DNA of 64,000 nucleotides from NCBI GenBank assembly GCA_028710895.1, contig JAQTTH010000015.1, positions 47,542-111,541 on the forward strand. The letters run 5' to 3'. The stretch's first letter is position 1; each line of letters opens with the position of its first letter. This DNA is from Paludibacter sp. GTDB taxonomy: Bacteria > Bacteroidota > Bacteroidia > Bacteroidales > Paludibacteraceae. The position numbers and the translations under genes are program-made. This document shows positions 53,648-61,469 of this stretch, piece after piece. Under the pieces are notes generated by a model. The model had not been told where the DNA came from. It made no database searches and saw only the letters and a list, made by a program, of their open reading frames with translations.

Positions 53648-54637
53648 ATGAGTTCAATAATTTTCAACAAAGCCTATATATTACTAAATTCATCATATAT
53701 CGAGGATGATGGCAGTGACTATTTTACTATTATAGAGTCAGACCCACATTTTTACAATAAAGTAAGAAGTAGATGTGAAGCAAAAAAAAAGGATGATTAT
53801 ATTCGGGCAATACATCTATTTGATGATTTCATTAAATTAAACCCTACACATGCTTTATCTTATCATTATATGGCTTGTACCTATATAAGGCTAGGTGAGT
53901 ATGAGAAGGCATTATTCAATGAGAATAAAGCAATTGAACTTAATCCTGAAAATGCTTTATTTTATAATAACTTAGGAGCTATTTATATTCAATGGAAAAT
54001 TAATTCTGAAGCTCTAGTAAATTTCACTAAGTCAATAAATCTTGATCCAGCATTTTCTATAGCTTACTCAAACAGAGCTTATAGTTACTTTGTCGCTGAG
54101 AATTTTGAATTAGCAGAATTAGATATTAAGAATGCACTATTACTCAACCCAAACAATGAAATTGCATACTTAATAGGAAGCTATATAGATTTGCAAAAGA
54201 ATAAACAACATGAAGCATTAGAAAAACTAAATGCTGCAATTGCAATTGACAATAAATATAAAATAGCGTATAAGTATCGGGCTGATTTGAATGGTGAATT
54301 AAATAACTATGACGAGGCACTAACTGATTACAGCTCCTATATTCAATTATCTTCTGGGTTTAATGCTGATGGCTATTATGATAGAGGAATGGCTAAATTT
54401 CGTCATGAAGACTTTGCTGGAGCTATTCTGGATTTAGCAAGATGTATGGAAATTAGTCCTACAACTGAATGTGAATATCACCTTATGTCTGCCCTACAAC
54501 AGAAAACTGATAAATCCGAAGATGAAATTACACTATTTAATTTTTATCAAGATATGCCATATACAAGCTCTGCTTATAATGGTATATTTGACAAAGGATT
54601 AAATATAGAGGGTGAGGAACGGTTTCCACTCCCATAA
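53648..54637 (+). CDS. TPR-repeat protein (cargo)
   Basis: A 329-residue soluble protein with about six to seven tetratricopeptide repeats between residues 50 and 290: DYIRAIHLFDDFIKLNPTHALSYHYMACTYIRLGEYEKALFNENKAIELNPENALFYNNLGAIYIQWK and onward copies with NP or DP at the helix ends. No signal peptide, so it is cytosolic and likely a protein-binding scaffold. It ends a plus-strand unit of three tightly spaced genes. No enzymatic domain. Confidence 0.82.
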   Translation: MSSIIFNKAYILLNSSYIEDDGSDYFTIIESDPHFYNKVRSRCEAKKKDDYIRAIHLFDDFIKLNPTHALSYHYMACTYIRLGEYEKALFNENKAIELNPENALFYNNLGAIYIQWKINSEALVNFTKSINLDPAFSIAYSNRAYSYFVAENFELAELDIKNALLLNPNNEIAYLIGSYIDLQKNKQHEALEKLNAAIAIDNKYKIAYKYRADLNGELNNYDEALTDYSSYIQLSSGFNADGYYDRGMAKFRHEDFAGAILDLARCMEISPTTECEYHLMSALQQKTDKSEDEITLFNFYQDMPYTSSAYNGIFDKGLNIEGEERFPLP

Positions 54638-54675
54638 TAATGATTTTTTCTACGATAAACTATTACTTACTAACA

Positions 54676-54748
54676 GGTTGTAGGTTGTATATACCCCAAT
54701 AGGCTGATTTTAAAGCTTTTGGCAGTTCTTTAGGTACAACCTACAACC
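54676..54748. repeat. Inverted pair of doubled GGTTGTA iterons
   Basis: GGTTGTAGGTTGTA (54676-54689) and TACAACCTACAACC (54735-54748) are perfect 14-bp inverted arms, and each arm is two GGTTGTA copies in tandem. The 45-nt interior includes AAAGCTTT. It sits between convergent genes, next to the primase-like DUF3987 gene. It may be a replication or binding site, or a large hairpin terminator. Confidence 0.55.
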
Positions 54749-54751
54749 AAA

Positions 54752-56086
54752 TTATTTTTTTAATTCTTTGTTTACATATTGTTGGCTTACTTTTAAAATC
54801 TTAGCAACACTATTTTGTGAGTAACCACATTCTTTCACAAGAAACTTAGCAACTGAAATTTTGTCAATCTCTGTTTTTTCATAGGTTTCACTTCCAAGCT
54901 TTTCAACTTTCAATCCACAGTAGATAAAATATCTACAAATTTCTATAGCATAAACAATGGTATCAAAGCTCACTTCTATAGGCTTGACAGGATTGTCTGA
55001 ATATGATTTAATTAGTTCCAAAATCAAGGCAATACGCAAACAATGTATATCAAATTTTGAATACAAAGATTTGAGATATTCACTTTTTGTATCATTAACT
55101 TTATCCGTTAATTCATTTGAAAAACGGATAAACTCTGCTTTTGCATCAACAGTAAGTGTAAGTGTTCCAAAATCGGTGTCACTCAAGTATCGAATTAATT
55201 TATCATATTTCGTCAATAAGAGTTGATTAGGGACTGATGTTGAGTAATGTTTTTTAATAACATGTTTAGGATATACAAATAAAAACCTTTGAGCAAAACC
55301 ATTGTTTCGCATTTGATGTTTTTTTAATGTTTCAGACAATACATTTGGCTGAATACCTCCAATAATGTTTAATAATGGGTCTACAATCAAATGTGGCTCG
55401 TCACTTGTCCTTGAAATATCAAAAGTAGTATTGTCAAAAATAGATAAATAACGACCAACTTCACCACTCTTAGCATATCTTCCAATGTTATCAAACCATA
55501 TACTAAATTCATCAGAATATAAAGTTAAACCGGAGTTGTTATTTAGAGCTTGATATAATGCTTCAGGCGTTGTGTCATCAATTAGTATCTTATGTAAAAT
55601 TGGTTTAACTGGATAATCATTAGGATTCTTTATAGACTTGCATTTATTTTTCCAAGATACAATTTCCTCTTTATATGTTCGATAATACTCAATATTAGTT
55701 TGAACTAATGGTTTGAACGCTTTTTTATTGGGCTCAGTTTTTCCAACTCCGGAATGTGCAACATGCATAACCCAAAGAACAGGATAGTTTTTATACCTAC
55801 CATCATCTAAAATTGCTTTTTTGCGAACTGCTGCACAACAGGCAACGAGAAATGACATTAAAAAAAATTCTTTCGGACTTCCATAAACATCACTTAAATT
55901 ATTAACACAATCTAATATCACATTAGGCATACCATTTAATGGGAAGATAATTTCATTTTTATTCTCAATATCAATAACTTCATTAGTACTTGTAGATAAA
56001 TCACTAATTTCATTGGAAGTGGTTTCAGATTGATTAACTTCACAAGATGACCAAATGTCTAAATAATTCTCACCATTATTTTCCAT
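54752..56086 (-). CDS. DUF3987 domain protein (primase/helicase-like)
   Basis: A 444-residue protein: FPLNGMPNVILDCVNNLSDVYGSPKEFFLMSFLVACCAAVRKKAILDDGRYKNYPVLWVMHVAHSGVGKTEPNKKAF (Walker A-like GVGKT), LIDDTTPEALYQALNNNSGLTLYSDEFSIWFDNIGRYAKSGE, and QRFLFVYPKHVIKKH. The C-terminus VAKFLVKECGYSQNSVAKILKVSQQYVNKELKK is a helix-turn-helix. DUF3987 proteins are common on Bacteroidota elements and relate to primase/helicases. It is probably the island's replication-initiation protein. Confidence 0.85.
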   Translation of the reverse strand: MENNGENYLDIWSSCEVNQSETTSNEISDLSTSTNEVIDIENKNEIIFPLNGMPNVILDCVNNLSDVYGSPKEFFLMSFLVACCAAVRKKAILDDGRYKNYPVLWVMHVAHSGVGKTEPNKKAFKPLVQTNIEYYRTYKEEIVSWKNKCKSIKNPNDYPVKPILHKILIDDTTPEALYQALNNNSGLTLYSDEFSIWFDNIGRYAKSGEVGRYLSIFDNTTFDISRTSDEPHLIVDPLLNIIGGIQPNVLSETLKKHQMRNNGFAQRFLFVYPKHVIKKHYSTSVPNQLLLTKYDKLIRYLSDTDFGTLTLTVDAKAEFIRFSNELTDKVNDTKSEYLKSLYSKFDIHCLRIALILELIKSYSDNPVKPIEVSFDTIVYAIEICRYFIYCGLKVEKLGSETYEKTEIDKISVAKFLVKECGYSQNSVAKILKVSQQYVNKELKK

Positions 56087-56140
56087 AATTCAAATACAAT
56101 AAATTGATTAAAAGAATAATCATTATAGTTAATAAGTACA

Positions 56141-56437
56141 TCATTTTCGACCTCCTTCCTTTTTGGCAGCAAGTTCCAAAGCTAAATCTACATCAACAAT
56201 AATCTTTCTCCCTATTTGGGTTATTGCTTTATCAATTTTACCTCTCGCTTTAATACGGTTTGCAGTTGGAATACTACAATTGAAAATGGATGCAATTCCA
56301 CTAATACCATATACATACCTTTTTTCAGGGTTAATTGTATTGATTGTTTCTGATTTCTGCTGCGAAACCAAGATTTCTTTAAGTTGACCTACTGTCAATG
56401 CAGCAATAGGCGTTTCATTATTAAAACTTGTAAACAT
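56141..56437 (-). CDS. DUF3853 family DNA-binding protein
   Basis: A 98-residue protein: PIAALTVGQLKEIL ... RYVYGISGIASIFNCSIPTANRIKARGKIDKAITQIGRKIIVDVDLALELAAKK. This is the DUF3853 signature, a winged-helix-like element protein usually next to DUF3987 and integrase genes; it may act like an excisionase or replication helper. Promoter TAATTTTG (complement of 56504-56511) lies about 70 bp upstream. Confidence 0.88.
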   Translation of the reverse strand: MFTSFNNETPIAALTVGQLKEILVSQQKSETINTINPEKRYVYGISGIASIFNCSIPTANRIKARGKIDKAITQIGRKIIVDVDLALELAAKKEGGRK

Positions 56438-56503
56438 AATATTTTGACTTTTAAATTTTAAAATAGGGTGCGTCCACCTGTTGTTTTGAAATTAATCTCG
56501 TTG

Positions 56504-56511
56504 CAAAATTA
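56504..56511 (-). promoter_or_regulatory. Promoter -7 box for DUF3853/DUF3987 unit
   Basis: Minus-strand TAATTTTG, about 67 bp before the DUF3853 ATG. Confidence 0.45.
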
Positions 56512-56561
56512 TGATATTGATATTCTACTATAGAAGTAATAAATAAGTACTTTTACTGAAA

Positions 56562-56592
56562 TAAAAAAGCCTAACATTCAAGATGTTAGGCT
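56562..56592 (-). terminator. Terminator after the integrase-linked unit
   Basis: AGCCTAACAT / ATGTTAGGCT, 10-bp stem with 5-nt loop and a T6 tail on the minus strand, 35 bp after the stop of the gene at 56627. Confidence 0.85.
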
Positions 56593-56626
56593 AAACAATA
56601 GTATTGCAAATAAGTGTTTTAGTAAT

Positions 56627-57589
56627 CTATATTTTTTTATTACTATTTATTAGATTGCTTATGGTCGATTTTGGTATGTCTTTTCCATTTCGAGTGAAAT
56701 TATTAACTATCAAATCATACCATGAAGAATAAAATAATTCTGGTATCAAACTCCTTGATGGATATATTATATTATGAAATTCTGTATAACTCCCTTTTAT
56801 GTCTATTCTATCTTTTTTTATTCTTCCAGCTGTCAATAAATTCCTCAATTCCGGTTCTTGCTCTTGTTTAATAAACTTTGGAATCAATCTGTTTATCAAA
56901 ATTTCTATTTTCTCTTTGTCATTATTAGCTGTGTTTTCAATTAAAATTGTTTCATTAAGTTCGGATTCTAAGGCTCTTACTTCAATCAAATCATTAATGT
57001 ATTTCTCGAAAGTAATTTTATGCTTACTGATTAAGTTTGAGTCAATATCGAAAAAGTTATCAAATTTTTCATTTTGTATCAAGTGTTTTACTATCGCATT
57101 ATCATTGGCAATATCGACAAAATATGAATCGACTTTATCGTAAGAAACTGATTTGCATTTACTAATCACATTGTCAAATTTACAGATTTTACTACTTTCA
57201 TTAAAATCAGTAGGATATTTCAAACTTGAATAATAATCAACTAACACATCATCTACTTTAATTTCACTTTTTAATGTTTTAGACTCTATATTGCCTAATA
57301 TATGTTCCTGTTCTTCAATAACTAAGATTCTTTTTGTAGGATTGAATGACAAAAAACGTACTGAAATTGTTTTTACAATTTTATTGCAGAGGTCATTAAA
57401 CACATTAATGTATTGACTTGCTTTAATTTGGTAGAATCCCATTGAACTGAGCCGAAGCATTTCTACGTTTAATAGTTTCAAAGCAAGTTCAAAATTAAAA
57501 TGATAATAATCTTCATGTTTTAACGAAGCTTTGTGCAAGTATAACAACTCATCATCTATTTTTTTAATTAGTTGGTCAGCCTTTTCCAT
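56627..57589 (-). CDS. Island protein of unknown function (integrase-linked)
   Basis: A 320-residue helical, AT-rich protein without a signal peptide: ADQLIKKIDDELLYLHKASLKHEDYYHFNFELALKLLNVEMLRLSSMGFYQIKASQYINVFNDLCNKIVKTISVRF. The last third (LRNLLTAGRIKKDRIDIKGSYTEFHNIIYPSRSLIPELFYSSWYDLIVNNFTRNGKDIPKSTISNLINSNKKI) resembles a small DNA-binding or RteC-like C-terminus, but I cannot confirm a family. It follows the integrase by 2 bp and shares its transcript. Confidence 0.68.
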   Translation of the reverse strand: MEKADQLIKKIDDELLYLHKASLKHEDYYHFNFELALKLLNVEMLRLSSMGFYQIKASQYINVFNDLCNKIVKTISVRFLSFNPTKRILVIEEQEHILGNIESKTLKSEIKVDDVLVDYYSSLKYPTDFNESSKICKFDNVISKCKSVSYDKVDSYFVDIANDNAIVKHLIQNEKFDNFFDIDSNLISKHKITFEKYINDLIEVRALESELNETILIENTANNDKEKIEILINRLIPKFIKQEQEPELRNLLTAGRIKKDRIDIKGSYTEFHNIIYPSRSLIPELFYSSWYDLIVNNFTRNGKDIPKSTISNLINSNKKI

Positions 57590-57591
57590 AA

Positions 57592-58971
57592 TTATTTATC
57601 GTTAAATTTATTCATTTCTTGTACTTTCAGGTCATCAACAATTTTAATATAAGGTTTCATTGCTTTATAGTCACTGTGTCCAGTCCAACGCATCACAACC
57701 TCGGCAGGTATTCCTAAATATAAAGCGTTTACAATAAATGTTCGTCTTCCACAATGGGTTGTTAGTAGCTCATATTTTGAATAGACTTCTTCTATACGTT
57801 CGTTTCCTTTGAAATAAACAATTCGTTGTTTTTCGTCAAGTCCTACAATTTCACCCATATCTTTTAAATGTAAGTTCATGTTCACGTTACTAATAACAGG
57901 TAGAACCTTATCATTCTCAAAATGAGTGCTATTGTATCTTTCAAGAATGGATTTGCTGTATTTATTTAGCTCAATTTTTAGTCCATCTGTTGTTTTTTGT
58001 GTAACAATTGAAATAAATGTACCCCTGACATCAGAACGACTTAATTTTAATACGTCAGAATAACGTAATGAGGTGAAACAACAAAAACAAAATACATCAC
58101 GAACACGTCCCAACGCTTTTTTGTTTTCTTGGTCAAGTTCAACCATTTTAATCATTCCGTTTTCGTCTGTGATTGGTTTTCCTTTTTTGTCTTTAACCTT
58201 TCGCTTTGCGGTTGAAAAATCAAAATTGTATAGCTTCATAAGTTCATCCCAAGTCAAGTGAATCACCTCTTTCTGATTCCCATCTGTGCCCTTGAATTTT
58301 GGTTTCCATGTTTGATGCAAAGTCCCTAAATAATACCCTTTCCCATTAGCCCAGCGTAAGAACCACCTTACAAATGAAATGTTCTTGGCAATCGTAGTAT
58401 TTCTTAGGTCAGCTTTTTGTAGATATTGAACAAAAAGCTGCATTTCTTTCTCAGATATATTTTTTAAGTTTAAATTTGGGTTAAATGAAAATAGGTGCTT
58501 ACGTATAGCCGCAAACTTTGTGAATGTGGCTGGAGTCCATCCATTTTGCGAACCCATTGTCCTTGTGAATTCATCAAATATCGTGAAGAGGTTTATTTCT
58601 TTAGCAGATTCAATGTTATTGGCTTTCCCATTGGCTTCATTGAATGCATCCCTATACTCTTTTTCATCAGGCAAATAATTTTGTACTTCAAAAGATTTGA
58701 ATACGCTTTCGGCTAATGTTTCAAGCCGTTGAATCTCCGTGTTTATCTCACTTGCAAAAATTTTCTTTTTTCCGTGAGTAGTTCCGGCTTTACATCGTTG
58801 CGTATCCGTTGACCATTTGTCGAGCTGTACCCTATAACCAACATTGAAGTTAACCATGCATTTACCCCAGCGAACACGCAAACGCAATTTTGCATCTTTC
58901 TTGTAGCCTGTTTTGTCCAGTTCGTCCTTTTCCTTTGCTAAGAAAAAAAACAAGTTTCTTTTGATTTGCAT
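57592..58971 (-). CDS. Tyrosine integrase of the tRNA-Ser island
   Basis: A 459-residue site-specific recombinase. An arm-binding N-terminus (RLRVRWGKCMVNFNVGYRVQLDKWSTDTQRCK), a SAM-like core-binding domain (TIFDEFTRTMGSQNGWTPATFTKFAAIRKHL) and the catalytic domain with Arg in CCFTSLRYSDVLKLSRSDV, His-x-x-Arg in TTHCGRRTFIV, and GHSDYKAMKPYIKI holding the final His and Tyr. It sits at the attR end facing inward. Its promoter is wrapped in an inverted repeat, suggesting autoregulation or regulation by an element protein. Confidence 0.93.
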   Translation of the reverse strand: MQIKRNLFFFLAKEKDELDKTGYKKDAKLRLRVRWGKCMVNFNVGYRVQLDKWSTDTQRCKAGTTHGKKKIFASEINTEIQRLETLAESVFKSFEVQNYLPDEKEYRDAFNEANGKANNIESAKEINLFTIFDEFTRTMGSQNGWTPATFTKFAAIRKHLFSFNPNLNLKNISEKEMQLFVQYLQKADLRNTTIAKNISFVRWFLRWANGKGYYLGTLHQTWKPKFKGTDGNQKEVIHLTWDELMKLYNFDFSTAKRKVKDKKGKPITDENGMIKMVELDQENKKALGRVRDVFCFCCFTSLRYSDVLKLSRSDVRGTFISIVTQKTTDGLKIELNKYSKSILERYNSTHFENDKVLPVISNVNMNLHLKDMGEIVGLDEKQRIVYFKGNERIEEVYSKYELLTTHCGRRTFIVNALYLGIPAEVVMRWTGHSDYKAMKPYIKIVDDLKVQEMNKFNDK

Positions 58972-58983
58972 AATAAAAATTTA

Positions 58984-59014
58984 TTAGTACCCTATTTACA
59001 AAAGTAGGTACTAA
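58984..59014 (-). promoter_or_regulatory. Integrase promoter within an inverted repeat operator
   Basis: TTAGTACC (58984-58991) and GGTACTAA (59007-59014) are perfect 8-bp arms around a 15-bp spacer. The spacer contains the minus-strand -7 box TACTTTTG (complement of 58999-59006). A dimeric repressor could block the promoter directly. Confidence 0.6.
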
Positions 59015-59132
59015 TTTTGAGATATACAATGATTTTTGTAGATATTTCATAATATTATTCAACAGCTATAATACTATGAATTAGTGAGTTTTAGATATTT
59101 TATGAGACTAATCAATAGCACACATAATAGAG

Positions 59133-59145
59133 CCTCTCTCTCCGC
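59133..59145. repeat. attR: second copy of tRNA-Ser end
   Basis: CCTCTCTCTCCGC, identical to 48330-48342. Confidence 0.8.
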
Positions 59146-59167
59146 CAAAAAGATTTCAAAAATCAGT

Positions 59168-59202
59168 AAAAGCCCGTAAAATCAATGATTTACGGGCTTT
59201 TT
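59168..59202 (+). terminator. Probable original tRNA-Ser terminator
   Basis: AAAAGCCCGTAAA / TTTACGGGCTTTT, stem with short loop and T-tail, 23 bp beyond attR: the native terminator displaced from the tRNA by the insertion. Confidence 0.8.
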
Positions 59203-59395
59203 CATTTTTGGATATATCCAAAATATTCAGAAAATATCAAACTTTAGGAGACCTATTCGGGTACCCGAAGATTTGAAGAGTCCCGGGTAACCGAATTTAC
59301 ATCAAACTCACTTGTAATCAAGCAGTTCAAAGATTGAACATCTTGTGTACTAAACAAAGAACAAGTATTTTTGAACAATTAAAAGGTTACCACAA

Positions 59396-60643
59396 ATGAA
59401 TGCAAAACTTTCCATTCTCTTTTACGCAAAGAGAGCAAAAACCACAACCGATGGTTTAGTCCCTATTTACATCCGTGTTACTGTCGATGGCGAAAGAATC
59501 GAATTAAGCACCAAGCGTTACACACATCCTGATAAATGGTCCGTAGAAGGAAGCTGTATGAAAGGATATAGCGGCGAAGCCAAATCAATCAATTCTTTCC
59601 TGGACTCATTAAAAGCCAAAGTCTACGACTATCAACAGCAACTTATCCGGGAAGATGAACTTGTCAATGCGGAAAACATGCGAAATAAGATTCTGGGCAT
59701 TGACAAACGCAGTCACATGCTGATAGGCATATTTCAACAGCACAATGATGAAATAAAAGCCCTTATTGGCAAAGATTATGCAGCCGCAACACATGTCCGT
59801 TACGAAACCTCTTTAAAGCACACGGAAGATTTCCTGAAATGGAAATACAAAGTTTCCGACCTCGACATTAGAAAGATTGATCACGAATTCATAACCAGTT
59901 ACGAATTCTACCTGAAGAGCGTTTGCAATTGCTGCCAAAATACGACATCGAAATACATTAAGAACTTTGGAAAAATCATCCGAATTTGCCTGGCCAATGG
60001 TTGGATTCAAAAGAATCCATTTATCAACTACAAAAGCAAGATGGTTGAAGTTGAACGGGCATTCTTATCTATGGAAGAAATCGAAACGATGCTAAACAAA
60101 GTATTTGTTTCCGACAGGCTCAATCTGGTGAAAGACATTTTTCTTTTCAGTTGCTTTACAGGCTTAGCCTATGCAGATGTCAAGAAACTATCCCGAAAGA
60201 ATATTGCTATTGGCGTGGATGGCGACCGCTGGATTTACATCAATAGGACAAAGACAGATACCCGATCCAATATTCCTATCCTGCCCATTGCATCTTACTT
60301 ATTGGAAAAATATGAAGACCACCCACAAGTAGTCAATCAGGAAAAGCTTTTGCCAATTCTAAGTAATCAGAAGATGAATTCTTATCTAAAGGAAATAGCA
60401 GATGCATGTGGTATCAACAAAGAGCTGACATTCCACATTGCCAGGCATACTTTCGCAACCACCGTCACGCTTTCAAATGGCGTCCCGATCGAAAGTGTTT
60501 CCAAAATGTTAGGACATAAAAATCTCAAAACAACCCAGCATTATGCCAAGATATTGGATTTGAAGGTAAGTAACGATATGCAGATTTTGAAGGAAAAGTT
60601 TGGAAATGGAACACAATTGAAAATCAAACAATCGGCTGGATAA
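59396..60643 (+). CDS. Tyrosine integrase of a second element
   Basis: A 415-residue phage-integrase-type recombinase: Arm-binding KLSILFYAKRAKTTTDGLVPIYIRVTVDGERIELSTKRYTHPDKWS, SAM-like AATHVRYETSLKHTEDFLKWKYKVSDLDIRKIDHEFITSYEFYLKSV, catalytic Arg-region FSCFTGLAYADVKKLSRKNI, HIARHTFATTVTLSNGVPIESVSKMLGHKNLKTTQHYAKI (HxxR, GH and Tyr). The Arg of the first box is replaced by Ala in FTGLAYAD, as in many Bacteroidota integrases. Its element likely extends to the right past the window and may carry the CBASS operon. The 59203-59395 interval holds no other feature I can support. Confidence 0.92.
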   Translation: MNAKLSILFYAKRAKTTTDGLVPIYIRVTVDGERIELSTKRYTHPDKWSVEGSCMKGYSGEAKSINSFLDSLKAKVYDYQQQLIREDELVNAENMRNKILGIDKRSHMLIGIFQQHNDEIKALIGKDYAAATHVRYETSLKHTEDFLKWKYKVSDLDIRKIDHEFITSYEFYLKSVCNCCQNTTSKYIKNFGKIIRICLANGWIQKNPFINYKSKMVEVERAFLSMEEIETMLNKVFVSDRLNLVKDIFLFSCFTGLAYADVKKLSRKNIAIGVDGDRWIYINRTKTDTRSNIPILPIASYLLEKYEDHPQVVNQEKLLPILSNQKMNSYLKEIADACGINKELTFHIARHTFATTVTLSNGVPIESVSKMLGHKNLKTTQHYAKILDLKVSNDMQILKEKFGNGTQLKIKQSAG

Positions 60644-60744
60644 AAATTCAACAACACTTTTTAAGTTCACACAAATACTATGTAAATTGTATTTCCTTTA
60701 TGTTCAGTGCTGCTTAAGTGAAGAGCAAATTTGTGTTATAAAGA

Positions 60745-60805
60745 AGAGCGTAGTTATTTATTTACACAGTTTCAACCATGTCTAAATACATTATTCTACG
60801 CTCTT
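60745..60805. terminator. Bidirectional hairpin between convergent genes
   Basis: AAGAGCGTAG (60745-60754) and CTACGCTCTT (60796-60805), extended imperfectly inward (ATTTA/TAAAT), between the integrase and the minus-strand small gene. Confidence 0.55.
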
Positions 60806-60816
60806 TGTTTTGCTGC

Positions 60817-60954
60817 TTACTTTTTCTTTCCACCTTTTTCTCTTTGAGAAAGTGCACTCCCTGCTGCCGTTTTACTTGTAGCACTTGTTCGCCCATCCCT
60901 CAAGACTTTTGAGGCAGCTGAAGCTGCAGCTTTACTTGTAACTTTTTTAGCCAT
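60817..60954 (-). CDS. 45-residue Lys/Ser/Ala-rich protein
   Basis: MAKKVTSKAAASAASKVLRD, GRTSATSKTAAGSALSQREK, GGKKK. Small basic proteins with the core SxxSKVLRDGRTS...SKTAAGSALSQ occur widely in bacteria, often beside other mobile or defence genes; I know no function. The strong motif match argues for a real gene despite its size. It is 95 bp after the E2-like gene on the same strand, at the end of the CBASS unit. Confidence 0.7.
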   Translation of the reverse strand: MAKKVTSKAAASAASKVLRDGRTSATSKTAAGSALSQREKGGKKK

Positions 60955-61049
60955 TACTTTCAAATTTTGCTTTCAATCCGAACAATACAGGTGGATTGAT
61001 TCCTGTTTAAGTTATTTTTCTCTGTGTAAAGATGACATTATAACCCCGA

Positions 61050-61469
61050 TTAATGTATTCCTCCTCCGTGCCAAGTCCCGGTGACAACCCAAATCTCATA
61101 GTGAAGCAGCCATTCGCTTGTCCACGGAATAATTGTCTTTGCAATCATTTTACCTCCATTCCATTCGTTCATGCGTCTATGATATATACATAGTTGCTGT
61201 TTTTCTTGGTCGTAAATATGTGGCAGTTTTATAGCATCTTTTGCTAAAGGTAAAGGTTTGGGATTAATTACATATACATCTGGGTCTTTACCCATATTAT
61301 ATTCTATCCTTATATCATAAGTCATACTTAATTCGGAAGGCTGTAACTTTCCTTCCCAAATCAGTCCTCTTCCTAATCTTACTATTTCCAATGTAGAATC
61401 TGGAAAATAATGCCGAAGCATTCCCCCTTGTGCATACATTGAAATAGGTCTTTCTTTAGTCATTCCCAT
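61050..61469 (-). CDS. CBASS-associated stand-alone E2-like protein (Cap2 short form)
   Basis: A 139-residue protein with the pattern of bacterial E2-like domains: a beta start (HYFPDSTLEIVRLGRGLIWEGKLQPSELSMTYDIRIEYN), then PHIYDQEKQQLCIYHRRMNEW with His 84 and candidate catalytic Cys 94, then TIIPWTSEWLLHYEIWVVTGTWHGGGIH. No E1 or JAB gene is present, which is the hallmark of type II-short CBASS. In a studied type II-short system the E2 conjugates the CD-NTase C-terminus and primes signalling. It overlaps the CD-NTase gene by 14 bp. Confidence 0.82.
   Translation of the reverse strand: MGMTKERPISMYAQGGMLRHYFPDSTLEIVRLGRGLIWEGKLQPSELSMTYDIRIEYNMGKDPDVYVINPKPLPLAKDAIKLPHIYDQEKQQLCIYHRRMNEWNGGKMIAKTIIPWTSEWLLHYEIWVVTGTWHGGGIH

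Larger units (their letters stand above)
48330..59145. mobile_element. About 10.8-kb integrated island at tRNA-Ser(TGA)
   Basis: The 13-bp string CCTCTCTCTCCGC marks both ends: attL inside the 3' end of tRNA-Ser (48330-48342) and attR at 59133-59145. A tyrosine integrase sits at the attR end, transcribed leftwards. Between them are DUF3871, AAA ATPase, RadC, unknown, DUF3987, DUF3853, an unknown protein and the integrase on the minus strand, and four plus-strand cargo genes. The element is AT-rich compared with glyA-purC. No relaxase, coupling protein, capsid or portal gene is visible, so it is either an integrative mobilizable/satellite-type element or one that has lost transfer genes. A tRNA-type terminator (59168-59202) lies just beyond attR, where the tRNA's own terminator should be. 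Confidence 0.8.

Noticed and set aside
48599..59145. Reading the island as a conjugative transposon or prophage
   Set aside because: I see no relaxase, type IV coupling protein, tra genes, terminase, portal or capsid in the interval.
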